A stretch of DNA of 64,000 nt from Ustulina deusta (taxonomy: Eukaryota > Ascomycota > Sordariomycetes > Xylariales > Xylariaceae). This document shows, one piece after another, positions 12,006 to 23,071 of the stretch. The stretch is from NCBI GenBank assembly GCA_023159155.1, contig JAJNNX010000012.1, forward strand, positions 62,001 through 126,000, read 5' to 3'. Position 1 is the stretch's first letter, and every line of letters starts with the position of its first letter. The notes under the pieces were generated by a model. The model did no database searches. It saw only the letters and a list, made by a program, of their open reading frames with translations, and was not told the origin of the DNA. Made by a program: the position numbers and the translations under genes.

Positions 12006-12097
12006 GGCTTGGTGGTCTAGTGGTATGATTCTCGCTTAGGGTAAACCCGAAAGCAAAAATATGCGAGAGGTCCCGGGTTCAATCCCCGGCCAAGCCC
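12006..12097 (+). tRNA. tRNA-Pro (anticodon AGG), with intron
   Basis: Acceptor stem GGCTTGG pairs with CCAAGCC (12090-12096) plus discriminator C. D arm is GGTCTAGTGGTATGATT. The anticodon stem CTCGC/GCGAG encloses TT-AGG-G, then an intron of about 20 bases one nucleotide 3' of the anticodon, the canonical eukaryotic position. T arm is CCGGG-TTCAATC-CCCGG. All parts match fungal tRNA-Pro. No strong T-run follows before the next tRNA. Confidence 0.93.
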
Positions 12098-12128
12098 GTC
12101 TGCTGTGGATTTCTTCAGTTCATGCTTT

Positions 12129-12229
12129 GTCTTCGTGGCTCAGTTGGCTAGAGCGTTGGTCTCATATTCTATGATCCGATCTAAGATCGGGCTATCCAAA
12201 GGTCGTGAGTTCGAGCCTCACCGAGGACA
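12129..12229 (+). tRNA. tRNA-Met (elongator, anticodon CAU), with intron
   Basis: Acceptor GTCTTCG pairs with CGAGGAC (one G-T pair) plus discriminator A. D arm is GCTCAGTTGGCTAGAGC, anticodon stem TTGGT/TCCAA with the T-T closing mismatch also seen in yeast elongator tRNA-Met, loop CT-CAT-A followed by an intron of about 27 bases, T arm GTGAG-TTCGAGC-CTCAC. It starts only 31 bases after the tRNA-Pro gene. Confidence 0.93.
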
Positions 12230-12233
12230 ATAA

Positions 12234-12240
12234 TTTTTTT
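12234..12240 (+). terminator. RNA polymerase III terminator of tRNA-Met
   Basis: A run of seven T starts four bases after the tRNA end. Confidence 0.8.
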
Positions 12241-12388
12241 CTCCACCTTTAATTATAGCCCTGTTTGTTCTATTAAGTATTTATTATGTATAGTTTAAGA
12301 GTGCAACTAAACATTAAGGCCTAAAGCACCCTTTATATTTAATGAAATAAATATAAACTACGTACGTAGTTTAAACCATGGGTTAATA

Positions 12389-12405
12389 ATATATATATAT
12401 ATATA
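12389..12405. repeat. AT dinucleotide microsatellite
   Basis: Eight AT units in a row, in an AT-rich stretch downstream of the tRNA pair. Confidence 0.9.
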
Positions 12406-15400
12406 CGTTGTGAGGGCAATCATGTTATGTAGTTTTTACTATCTATTAATGATCGACAGCACGTATTAACTACACATCAAAGCAAATCAAAACCATAAGA
12501 CCTGGCTCATTTTTTGGCTCATCACTTCCGCCTAGATTTTAGGCGTATTATTAATCAATGGATGCGGGACTTTTGACTTGAAAATGGAGACCGACTACAC
12601 TAAGGCAGTAGTTCTTACCAGTACAACGTTTAGTCTATTCTTAGCTAGGGCAATCGTCGAGAAATCCACATGTGTTGCTGAATTGGTTACAGTGAATGAA
12701 AGGGAAGACATAAATAGGTTGTCGCACCTTTTTTGGTATATATAGATTTGGTAATGGGCAGAATTGCGCTAATAATAGGGGCTTGTATTTTGGTTGTTTA
12801 TACTTCTGGGGGTGGTGTCTTTTCCTTGAATGCGCTGGTGTTGTAGGTGACCCTGAGTGTCCGATCGGAGGCCCCAGGTTTCTCGTTTCGGTTAACAAGG
12901 TCAAAGGTGAGTTACAAGCAACAAAGCATGGTCCACAGAAGCTTGTCGGACTTGATTGAGCCGGGATCCGATCGTACTGCACGCGTTTTTAGTGTAGTTG
13001 ATCTTCGCAAACTTCTCCAACCTGTCACTGAACCTGTAAGGCTAGACAGAAATTTCCAACGTTGGACACTGCTGCCACTCAAACTCGAGCCATCCCGAAA
13101 ACTCGCGTAAACAATACATCATACATATGCATCCCATTTCTGGCCATCGGCTATTCAGATTACTCATGTATACTACTCTCTACTCGTGGCCTCGATGAGA
13201 TTATGTGATGGTTTCAGCGCTTTGTATTACAAGTGCAATTGTGACTACGTAACCTTGCATAGTACCTACCTACTCAGTATACCTAGATCTGTACACTAAA
13301 TTGAATCCCTGCACTAACATCAGCTGACCATTATCCGGTACCTAGCGCAGATCAAGCCAATACATATGATCTACACTACCGTTGATCAAAGTGGTATCAT
13401 ACCACTGAATAGGGATAATAGCCTGCAGGGTATTGATTGAGTGCCTAGATACATCGAACAAACCTGTGTATTTCCATGCTTTCTTACCGCTAGGAAATGT
13501 TGCCTCGTATGTGTAGAGCGGTGATGACTACAATGATGATCACATTTCGGTCCCGAGTTCTAGTCGTAGTGGTCAGTGTTGAGGGATAGTCGCGTAGTCA
13601 TCAGAGAATGCCTTGCAAGCCACCGACAGTTTAGCAATACTGTCGTACAACAAGAGTTGGATAGTGGAGAGAGCTTGGCCGGGCTCCCTGGCAGGCTGTG
13701 CCCGGGTGGTGAGTATCGTCTTTCCGTACACTACGGCAGGGAGGGTAGTATAAGGGAGTGGAACTCTCATCCCTTAATCAAGATCCTCTAATTATGAGTT
13801 CTATAAACTACCTTTCTAGGATATACACACCTTTACACACCGAGAATGAATGTTTAATTTGGCAAATAGACCGCTATTATTTTGATCTGGTCGACTCGCG
13901 TATGCATTCTAGGTATTCCATGTTCCTTAGCTATTTGGTCATCCCACTCTCTTGACAACTTTGGCATAGTTTACATGCATGAAACCATGCTAAGCTTAGC
14001 CAAGCCAAGCCAACTGACAGTGGTGTAGTGACCCTCTGATGACATACCTAGTAGCTATACCACTATACCACATAGGTCTAGTATAAACTGTACCTGGCAG
14101 TATTGCACCACACCTGCAGTATATGTACCTACCTTAGCGTAAAGGCGTGATTGATGCGTGAACATCCCAACGAGCTGGAGAGTTTAGACCCGAGTTGAGG
14201 ACCGGTTATGCACCGGTCATGGGTGGCCTGCTATGGAGACTTCCAATTTGCCGGTATCTTCCTTCTTATGTAGGCTAATATTGACTTCATTTTATATCTC
14301 AGGCCAGCAGCAACTACACTACGCAATATTGTATTATGAGCTGTACGAGGTTATCAAACCCCTTGCATTGTACCGTTGTGCAACAAGTCTTTCTAGGAAT
14401 ACATGCAAGGTTAACTAAGCAGACTCGAGATTAGCCTCGTTTTAGGATAGACAGCCCTGAGATGTGATGTAGGTGTGTAGTATGCCCCGTGGTGTTTGCA
14501 GATCGTAAGCCGGGTGAAGTATCACCGTAACCCGACGATGTGAGGCACATGCAAGCGAGTATCCGCCGAGAAAAAAAAAATTCCTATCCCGTCCCCCCCA
14601 ATGACAGGCACCCTAACCCAGTCAAGTCAATGTTGATATGGACCTTTAGTATTCAGTGTGGAATGTGCAGGAGGGCCCCTGTCTTGAGGAATGGACGCTA
14701 AAGCGGCAAGAAGAGCGGGAATCCTTGGTTCTTGGTATCTGGCCGCCCTTAGTGAGTATAGGTGCAGATGACTGTGGATAGTGCACGAAGTATTCAATGT
14801 CTTACACTAGTTTTCTCTATCCTATTCAATATTTTACACACCCGCGTGATTTCATACAGAGTGATATCGTGGTTGGGTTGTCGAGGTAAGTTTTGGGTTA
14901 TTAGTGTGTGCTGGTGCTGGGCGATTTGAGCTGGACCTCTAAGTAATGGGAGTTGATTTAGGTCTAGGACAGGTCCAAGCCACTAGTGTAAAGTGGTGTG
15001 ATTTCACCCAGCGGCAAGAGCCTGGTGATCTACGCAACTATCAACCGAGGGCTCCAGTGTAAAAAGGGTCGGAACCTGGCTGGCTGTTCCTTAGCCTTGG
15101 CTCCGTAGTAGGGTTGGGGGGATGGAATTATCACCGGCCAAGGAATTTCACCCGATCACCAGGGAGAAGCATCAGATCTGGACACAAACGATCGGGCGAG
15201 GTCGAGTGGGATATGCGGTACCTAGCATCTCCTCTGGCTACCCTTGGGCAGGGTTGGGTGTGGATTCGGTGCCGACTACCGACACGTCTAGGCTACCTAC
15301 TTGTAACCCCCCACGTAAGGTGTTTTTGTATCATGTTTGTCATTCTCTATCGGCCTTCACATCTGGGCAAGCCCCCCAGAAATCTTTGAACCGCCTCCTG

Positions 15401-15640
15401 ACATGTCATGTATTGGATTGGATATTTGATACGGTAGCTAGGGTCGATAACCCATTGTCCTATCCTCATAGTGAGGCGTTATAGCTCCTGGACCCCCCCA
15501 TAATTATTAGCAAGTGTGCACGTTGCCTCTGACCTCTTGCCTGGCTGCCTTTTTTTTTTCTCCCTTTGCGTCTGTGCGTAGGAAATATTAGGCCTCTGCA
15601 TGCATGATCTACTATGTAGTTCGTTGAGAAAAGCGTACTA

Positions 15641-15666
15641 TGGTTCGATGGTTCGATGGTTCGATT
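15641..15666. repeat. Short tandem repeat, unit GGTTCGAT
   Basis: Three near-perfect 8-9 base units (GGTTCGAT) in tandem. Each unit contains the GGTTCGA core of a Pol III B box, but no tRNA structure surrounds it. Confidence 0.7.
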
Positions 15667-18600
15667 GGACGGACTGGGCAGGCAATGAATGCTATGCAGA
15701 TGCACGAACTCGCCGCTCTATATACATAGTAAGTGATGGCTCACATGATGGCTTCCCTATTCTCGGAAGCCTTGATGATTGGTGCTGGAGTAAACAAGCT
15801 GCGGCATTCAATACCGTACATGGGTAGAATGTAATGCACGGGAAATGGTGTGAGTCTCCCAGCCAAAGGCTATGGGACAGTTACTTTGTTATTAGAGATA
15901 TGACTACTTCCGGATTTATGATGCGGCTCGTGGTCTTAATCTACTTGCCTAGCTATACGCACATCAAGGGTGTAGTTTCAACCCGGTGCTACAATTTGAT
16001 TAGGATTTACCAGGTAAGAACGAAAATCTATTACGTAGGTATGTAGGTATGTAGTTGAGAAACTCGTCTCCCTTTGCCACCTTCATTACGCGACACGAAC
16101 AAGGACGTCAATCATTCACATGTGTTTCGAAACCGCGAGAGAGCTCATGTAGAGTGCAGCTAACTCGATGGGAAATTTTTACAGCTGTAAAAACATGCCT
16201 ATTCACAGTACCTTGCATGTACCTAGACTAGGCGTGCTCTAGAAAAATTTTCTGGGGTGACGTGGCAGTCATGAGGGCTGTCTCAGTTTGTTGATGAGCA
16301 TCGTATTCCGAGAGGGAGAACGAAAGGGAAAAAAAACAGAAACTCCGTTTTCCCCGCGTTAATAGCTATTGTCGGGAGGATGGCACCATTTCACTACAGT
16401 TAGGATCTGGGTTCTGAAAGCGCCATGCAGGAGCCCACCACACACCACGGTATATTGTAAAACGAAGAACATACTGTAGACACGTGAAGAAACAAGTGCT
16501 GAAAATATCTGTATCCTATTTTACGCTCGTAGTCTTTCACACAATTATGCTCTACACTAGACCACTTGGAAATATCTTAAATTTGGCTCCTTGATACTAA
16601 TAACACTTGACACAAAACATTACTATTTATATACTGGGTAGGTATGTACTGTCGTCTACACTAGTGGGAGGTATATTACCTATTATACACACATGATAAG
16701 GATGCAACCTGTATCGTAGGTACAAGTAGCTATCATTTACTGTGTAGTATTTTGTTTCACTGTGGAGTTTCCAGGGCATGCTGCGCCGAGCCTGCAGCGT
16801 CCAGCCTGCAGCGAGGTGTGAGATTGAGTCGCCGCTAAGAATACCTGCCCAGGCATGCCGGCAAATCGAGTTGGCGACTGGCAGCTTTTTTGGTTGCAAT
16901 CCAGTGACCGGTACTATGTATAGCAATTCCTTTATACAGCTGGGTAAGAAACTCCTCTATGCCTCGGTGTTATTTCCGTGCTATTATATTTGTGATGTCT
17001 GTTGTATCATTCCGCGCTAATTCTAAACCCGAATGGTGACTACAGCCTACCAGTAGTTCAGGGTATGGGTTCCAGTATGAAGATACCTAGCTCGAAAAAC
17101 TTACTAGGTACACTACACTAGACTGGGTTTCTCCATCTCGAGCTGCTACAATTCAGTCCTGTACTGGGCCCAGGCTACGAGTGTAGTAAGTATAGGTAGG
17201 GCTGAGATAAATGGCTCGACAAAAGTACAACAACAGACGGAAAACTGACGAAATGGCGATCTCAGACCTAATCTCCACCAAAAGCACTTTTCAATTTGCC
17301 AACACTGAGCTCTTTTTCCTGCGATTAATTGTCTAGTATGGTGGGATTCTAGTTTGCCTCCTGAGACTGTGTGTTTCAAAGTACAATGTATCCGTTATTG
17401 ACTCATGGATAGTTTACGGCTTCGAGGTGGTGGTGATGGTTGTAAAGTGTCAGCACTTGGTTCTGATCACTCGGGCCATGCTATCGCTTTGAATCAGGGC
17501 CGCCTATTTTATTTTTATTTTCATTTATTTTTATAAAAAATTTCAAGAACCGAAGATTGAACTGTTGCGCTAACTGTATCAGGATCTTATTCACAGTTTT
17601 GGTTGGGTTTGAATAGTCTGTTTCGAATTACACCGTTGCGCACACCTTACATCCCGATTGGCCACTCGAGTACTGCCTTGGTGTATAGGTGAGTCAACTG
17701 AGTGCCGTCGCTCCTCGGTATACTCAGTAGGCACTGTTACCCCCCACGCAGACCACATCCGACAGCAATGGAATCCCATCCACCCTTTGAACCCGCCAAC
17801 GAGAATATACACCACCCATCCTCGCGATATCAATCTCCCTTGCTGGACGTAGTGTAGACCGAGAACTGCGATGTACACTAGGCGGTGAGGCCGAAAAATT
17901 CCACAGATAATGAAATCCTTAATGTTACTCGCAGGGCACATTGCTCTTGTTTCAACCATAACCTGATTCACCCTATTTTCTCCCTGGCGGGACTGGTGCA
18001 TCGTCAGCTGCCCATGGATGTCAACATTCAGTCAGAAGAAGTAAGGAAAAAACAACGGCGAAGGTGAAACAAAACGATGGAGGGCCATTCTAGATCTTTT
18101 TCGTCTAAATTCCTTTTGACTTCAGTTGTACCATGCTTCATGTTCGGCAGGCAAGGATTCAGAAGCACCTGACCCATGGATGTCACGCCAAGACTATATC
18201 CGAGATCCGTATAGTCTCATTCCAGTACTCAAGCAAAAGAGGTGAACCCTGAGTTGCTGTGTTAAGTAAACAGACTATTTTTGTATCATCAGCTATCGTG
18301 TTGCATAGGTTATCGTCTTAAATAGATCACAGTATCGGATGAGCAGCGTGATAATACACTTAGAATAAAGAAGTAGTCGGTATATACCTAGTTTAGGGTC
18401 AGACACCAAGGGGGTCTACTGTAGTGTAGAGCCCTTTGCGCAGCAATAAGATTCGTAATCCTGTACCTACTGCGCGGTTTACCGCTTCTGGCAGTAAGTG
18501 GCCGCTTCATGACTTGGTACGTATACCTGCGGCGAAAGCGCTTGCAACTCCTGTCTTGTTTTCCTACTCTTGGCGCTCTACACTGGTGTACAGTTCCTGG

Positions 18601-20195
18601 ACACTTCCTTGGGGGCAAGAAGTTTAATTTTGCAAGGGGCTTAGAGACTATGCCGTTGTTCCAATGAGCGCATTTGCAAGCCAGTCATGCAAGGATGTAG
18701 ACATGGAGTATCGTACGCTACCATCACAGCACGAGCGAAAGGAGTTTAAGGTAATAGCCTATGATCTGCTTCACCGAAGAGTGGAGTGTTTGTTAAATCA
18801 ATCCACAAACAAACCAACGGTATGCAAATTAAAGTAGTTACATATACGAAACCCAACTATAGTTACTTGAGGACGTATTCTGTATTCTGTAATCCAGCCT
18901 AATGCAGGTCATTCCCATTTTCTTAACCCAGATAACTGTCAGGGTTTAGGGGAAGACTCCCCGTGGCTCCCCGTACACGACAGGCACTATCTAAAGTGCT
19001 AAATAAGAATCTCTTTAAAGGCCTGCATGCGTACCTAAAATTATACCGTAAGGCTGCGTGACGGATCATTAGCACACCTCAGGATAATGGCCACTGTGTA
19101 GTGAATACCAGCCGGAAGAGAGAGTCTCGACCGAGGTGCCATTCATGGCCAGAAATAACGGCGCCCTAGAAAATTGGTGGACGGCTTGCATGGGCAAGGA
19201 TGCTTCGCACGGGCTGCCGAACTGCATGCGCTGGGATCGATCTCCATGACACCTAGATGCCGCGCTATACCAGATACCCACAGTGAATTTCCGACATCGA
19301 CGAAATTTTGCACATTGGTGTATTGAGCGGCACAGCAATGGCCTGACAAATGTATACCTAGGTAATCGATCTTAGTATTATTCGGGTTGGCAGTAGTTTC
19401 CTTGCTAGATCAAGCTTGCAGAGATTGTATACTACAACCAGTGGTGTATTAAACACTAGGCATGGTTAGTAAGTTTGCTCATGAGCCTGGTTTATGAATC
19501 CATCACCTGTATTAGGAAGATGATGAATGCTGTGAGGTCGCACCGCATCCCGTTACCCAACCCATGTTGAGCCTACGCGATAGCCTCCGTGTGCGCTTCC
19601 TACTTCCCCGGGGACAAGGTTTCAAGACTACAGGACGATCACAAACAAGATCCCAGTCCATGCATTCTCATCTTTCCACCCGATAGCCTTGACATCTGCC
19701 ACCATGCCAATGTGGGTGGGCAGGTGAACCCATGCGTACATCAAACAGCACCTGATTGTGCATTGGGGATGAACGCGAGGGATGAGAGTTGATACCTACC
19801 TAAGTACGACTTGTGCTCTGGTGAGTATGACGGTCGAGATGCCATGATGCTAACACGAATAGTGGCAGGCAGTAGTTACGTCTGGCAAGCTTTAGACATG
19901 CGCTGGCCTATCAAGAGTGAGGATGGGGTTAGGGACCTTTCTCCTTACGGAGGCAACCCGCCTCCATCTGCATGTCTATGTCATCTGCGGCGGCGTGATT
20001 TTTATCCGGATCGAATTAACAGTGGTATTAGATCCCCTGGCTTCCACGCTACCGTGTGCTGACAGGACAGACGGACATGCTACGTACCAAATTCGCCGAC
20101 TCTCACACACAAATGAACCGCAGCGCGGGGCAGTAGATAGTGGCTATCAAATGTTTGAACGTGTTGGCGGGAAGACAAGGGGAAAAAGTAAGGAG

Positions 20196-20217
20196 CCACC
20201 ACCACCACCACCACCAC
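20196..20217. repeat. CCA trinucleotide repeat
   Basis: Seven CCA units followed by two copies of ACATTACACC. Lies about 45 bases upstream of a TATA box. Confidence 0.85.
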
Positions 20218-20261
20218 ATTACACCACATTACACCCTTCGAAGTAGAACGAGGTACTAAAG

Positions 20262-20269
20262 TATATAAG
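20262..20269 (+). promoter_or_regulatory. TATA box with pyrimidine-rich leader
   Basis: TATATAAG followed by a CT-rich leader (20280-20330), the usual fungal promoter arrangement. It could serve the tentative gene at 20571, with the micro-ORF at 20420 lying in its leader. Confidence 0.45.
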
Positions 20270-20419
20270 TCGACGAACTTCCTACTTATTTTGCTCAAGA
20301 CATTTATCTTTTCTCATCTTCCTTCGATCAACCGCACAAATCCAGACAGCGCCAACCCACACAGCACCAACTCAAATAGCGCCAACCCAAGCCGCATCAC
20401 TTACCTTTTCTTCTTCCGC

Positions 20420-20527
20420 ATGACCTACCGGTGGAAAGAGCTCTGTAACAACTTTATCCCACCGTTATTTCTCGTCCTTTTTCTCGCCAGGCTTGCTTCT
20501 CTTTTTATCTATTGGCTTATTCAATAG
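20420..20527 (+). CDS. Micro-ORF, 35 residues, one hydrophobic helix
   Basis: An ATG in the leader downstream of the TATA box opens a 35-codon frame (MTYRWKELCNN start) that ends in a strongly hydrophobic, Phe/Leu-rich segment. The same frame is open upstream to an ATG at 20291 (78 codons), whose first half is an Asn/Ser/Pro repeat (three imperfect copies of an AGCGCCAACCCA unit). It ends 43 bases before the start of the tentative gene at 20571. It may be an upstream regulatory ORF, a small membrane peptide, or chance. Confidence 0.3.
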   Translation: MTYRWKELCNNFIPPLFLVLFLARLASLFIYWLIQ

Positions 20528-20570
20528 TCGTTCCCGGCCTCGTCGCCCACCACGCAGTATATTCGTCATC

Positions 20571-21156
20571 ATGTCTGACCTAAGGTCAAGCGTTTCTGTT
20601 CAAGGTAGCAGTGGGTATGTTGGCTGCACATGCTAGCTCGTTCCATTCTTCGAACCTAGCCCTAGATGTATATGAGACGACGAGCGACGGCGGTCCCAGT
20701 CTACTATAACGTCGAGACTAACATGAAGTTAGATCGGCAGGCCAGAACCAGCAGACAGGATCCTCTGCCCTGCAGACAGAGCGGCTTCGTGCGTATGCAG
20801 GAGACAGGACATTTTCGGTCAGCGCTCGTGTTGGCGGAGTCGAGGAAAGGTCACGAGTGCGGTCGGATTTGGAACGGCGCCGGGAGTACAATTCGCTATT
20901 CGCGTCCGTAAGTGGATTGGGAAATCAGACGCAAGGTACGAGTGGCTGGTGTCTTTTATCTTTCAGATGTTGTGCCATACGAAGCTAACGAGCCGGTTAG
21001 GGACCGCCAGTGGAGAGTCGTAGAGGTTGGCATCTGATGTCGACTGAGACGGTTCTCGGACAGGAGCACGTCATGTTGAATGGCATAAGGAAGGGCGAAG
21101 AGGTGTCTCGCTATGTCTGCGTGGTCGGACTCGGGGAGCGACGGCACAACTCGTGA
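20571..21156 (+). CDS. Tentative three-exon gene, product unknown
   Basis: Exons 20571-20614, 20733-20907 and 21001-21156 join in frame to a 124-residue protein. Support comes from canonical signals: intron 1 starts GTATGT, has GACTAAC about 12 bases before its TTAG end; intron 2 starts GTAAGT and has GCTAAC 8 bases before its GTTAG end. The product is hydrophilic and Arg/Glu/Ser-rich (for example RSDLERRREYN) with no recognisable domain, TM segment or signal peptide. Against it: an alternative acceptor (CTTTCAG at 20966) gives a different C-terminus, a plus-strand ORF from 21113 and a minus-strand ORF 21231-20956 overlap exon 3 with equally protein-like composition, and no family is recognised. 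Confidence 0.4.
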
Positions 21157-22405
21157 TTCTGTCGCTTCGCTCTTTGCGGATACCGACATCGGCGACTGGG
21201 GTGGTGCAGGTGAGATCGACGCTAAGCCCAATCGGGGTCCAGGTGACCTGGGCTCACTTCAAGGGGAGGTAACCAATGCAAGGGGCGCTGTTGCGTCTCG
21301 GCGGCATCGGTTTTTCTCGAATTCATTTCTTTGGTGTCGTTTCGCTGTTTTTTTTTGTTCTTTCTTTTTGTTTTTCGTTTTCTTGCCTTCTCTTTTTTTG
21401 TTCCTTTTTAATTCGGCATTTCTGGATATCTCCATCTAGTTCTGCCTTGTCTGGATGCTTCAAGCACACCTCATGGAGAACAGGGCTTTTCCCTCAGCCT
21501 GTGTGTGTTTGACCTGTACCAAGTTTCGGGTATAGAACGGCGGTGTTTAGTTCCAGCCATGAGGTTCATGGTGATGATGGGACGAGGAAGACAAAATTAC
21601 GGTGTATGAAATGAATGAATGTGTTTGGATACTGGCTCTGGCTTTCATGTTAGCATGTTAATGGGATATCTGACCACATCACCAATTCGGCCGTCTTATA
21701 AGCAAGGTGGGATGTTCCCAGACTATTGCTCAACGATTCTAGTGAGCGCCATCTGTCGGAACAGTACAGATATTGGCTTTCGTGGGCAGACGCCGCAATC
21801 AAACCCTCACTTAGTAGGCTAGGCATAGTCGCCGGCACTGCTATCTAATCTCCACGACGAACAATGCCAAAGGGGAAGGGGGTCTGGTGCTGTTCTGGTG
21901 CTGACAGGGGGTGTTGAATAACGGCGGAAAGGGAGGTCTGCTATCCGGTTGTCCTGTTGTCCGGTTGTCCGGTTGTCTCGCTGTCCCATGAGTTGAGGAA
22001 TCACAGCAAGAACAAAATATGAGGCTTTTTCTCAAAATGCTAGGTGACAGATGTGAGGCAAAGGATGAGACGTCTTCGGTGGCGATGACACGAAGTCCAA
22101 TTAAACCTATTCACACAAAACCCCTCGTCGGGTCGCATCAACTCTTTTCCGACCGCTCACAGGCGGGAAATGAGTCCGTCACGTGATATCCCTTCTCAGC
22201 ACCACCCGAACCCAATTATACCCGAAGTTAAAAGCTACGACCGGGTAATCTGCCAAAACGAAGCCGCAGCACGATTGATTACGAGGGGGCAAATATACGG
22301 CCTCTCTTTGCCGGTGAGAGAAATTTATATATGTGTAGGTCTAGGTATTTTTGCAAAATCGAAATGACAACAGCAATTCTGCCCCCATCCTTCACACTTG
22401 CAATG
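21157..22405. other. Intergenic with simple-sequence patches
   Basis: Contains a T-rich stretch (21305-21415) whose translation in one frame is a meaningless Phe/Leu run, a minisatellite at 21948-21986, and otherwise nothing recognised. Confidence 0.45.
21948..21986. repeat. Minisatellite, unit about GTTGTCCG
   Basis: Four to five imperfect copies of an 8-10 base unit (GTTGTCCG, GTTGTCCT, GTTGTCTC) in tandem. Confidence 0.75.
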
Positions 22406-22667
22406 TGCACAGTGGCTCCAAAAAGTCCCGCCCGCGTTTTTCCAATGCCGAAATGTCTTGATCACACAACTTGCAATTTCTGCCCTCATTGAGGAGAGAA
22501 AATATATATAAAAGTTATTTTATAAAAGGTAACCTATTTCTCAATATAATACGGTTTTTGCAATTTATTTAGTTCTGAAACCTGTCATATATACCACTTT
22601 CTATAATTAGTGAAGTTCTTTGAACCTAAACAAGAAACGGGCGGGACTTTTTCCAAGTGACGGTGCA
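22406..22667. mobile_element. MITE-like element with GC-rich terminal inverted repeats
   Basis: The ends are TGCACAGTGGCTCC-AAAAAGTCCCGCCCG at 22406-22434 and its inverse at 22638-22667. The 15 bases AAAAAGTCCCGCCCG are a perfect inverted repeat, the outer TGCAC also matches, and about 9 bases between them have diverged. The 5' end (CAGTGGCTCCAAAAAGT) resembles Tc1/mariner-class termini. The ~200-base interior is AT-rich and has no ORF. This fits a non-autonomous miniature inverted-repeat element. No clear target-site duplication is visible and no transposase is present in the window. Confidence 0.6.
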
Positions 22668-23071
22668 TAGCTCCGATAATATAGGTATACGAACGTCTCC
22701 TATTTCGTCCTATCCAGCGAGCTCAACCCTTCTCCAACTTGTTACCCCCAAAATCAGAGCCGCGAAAAACTCGGGGAATGTGATGCGGGGAAAACCGAGG
22801 AATCCCAACTGCTTCGCAGCTCACTATACCGAACAACATGGATCAACAACTCAGTCGCCTGTGCACAGCTAATAGACCCATTGTTTGCACATTAGCCTAA
22901 ATAACGTTGTCTACCCAGAACACAGCTCTTGGAACGGCCTAGACTGAACATATAATATGCGTACTGACAGTCAAGGAATGAGGGGAACAAAGATGTATAA
23001 ACAGGCCGATTTTCCCGCCTCGTTGCCACTCAGGGTCGGAAGCCCCGCACCCTTCTCTCTGCCGCTGAGGA
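22668..23071. other. Upstream region of the alpha-glucuronidase gene
   Basis: No gene. A GATGTATAAACAGG element (23 kb minus about 10 bases, 22991-23004) provides a TATA-like TATAAA about 75 bases before the start codon. Confidence 0.5.

Larger units (their letters stand above)
12241..20250. other. Eight-kilobase gene desert
   Basis: No ORF with protein-like composition beyond 136 codons and no recognised domain, RNA gene or intact mobile element. The DNA is moderately AT-rich and dotted with short TAGGTA/TACCTA repeats. The longest ORF (18001-17591, minus) has no motif and no splice or promoter support. Short repeats inside it are listed separately. Confidence 0.55.

Noticed and set aside
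17591..18001. 136-codon minus-strand ORF in the desert
   Set aside because: No motif, no start context, no splice signals, and length within chance expectation for 8 kb of this composition.
21276..21439. Possible multi-helix membrane protein (Phe/Leu-rich ORF)
   Set aside because: The hydrophobic run is encoded by a T-rich simple-sequence stretch and has no other protein feature.
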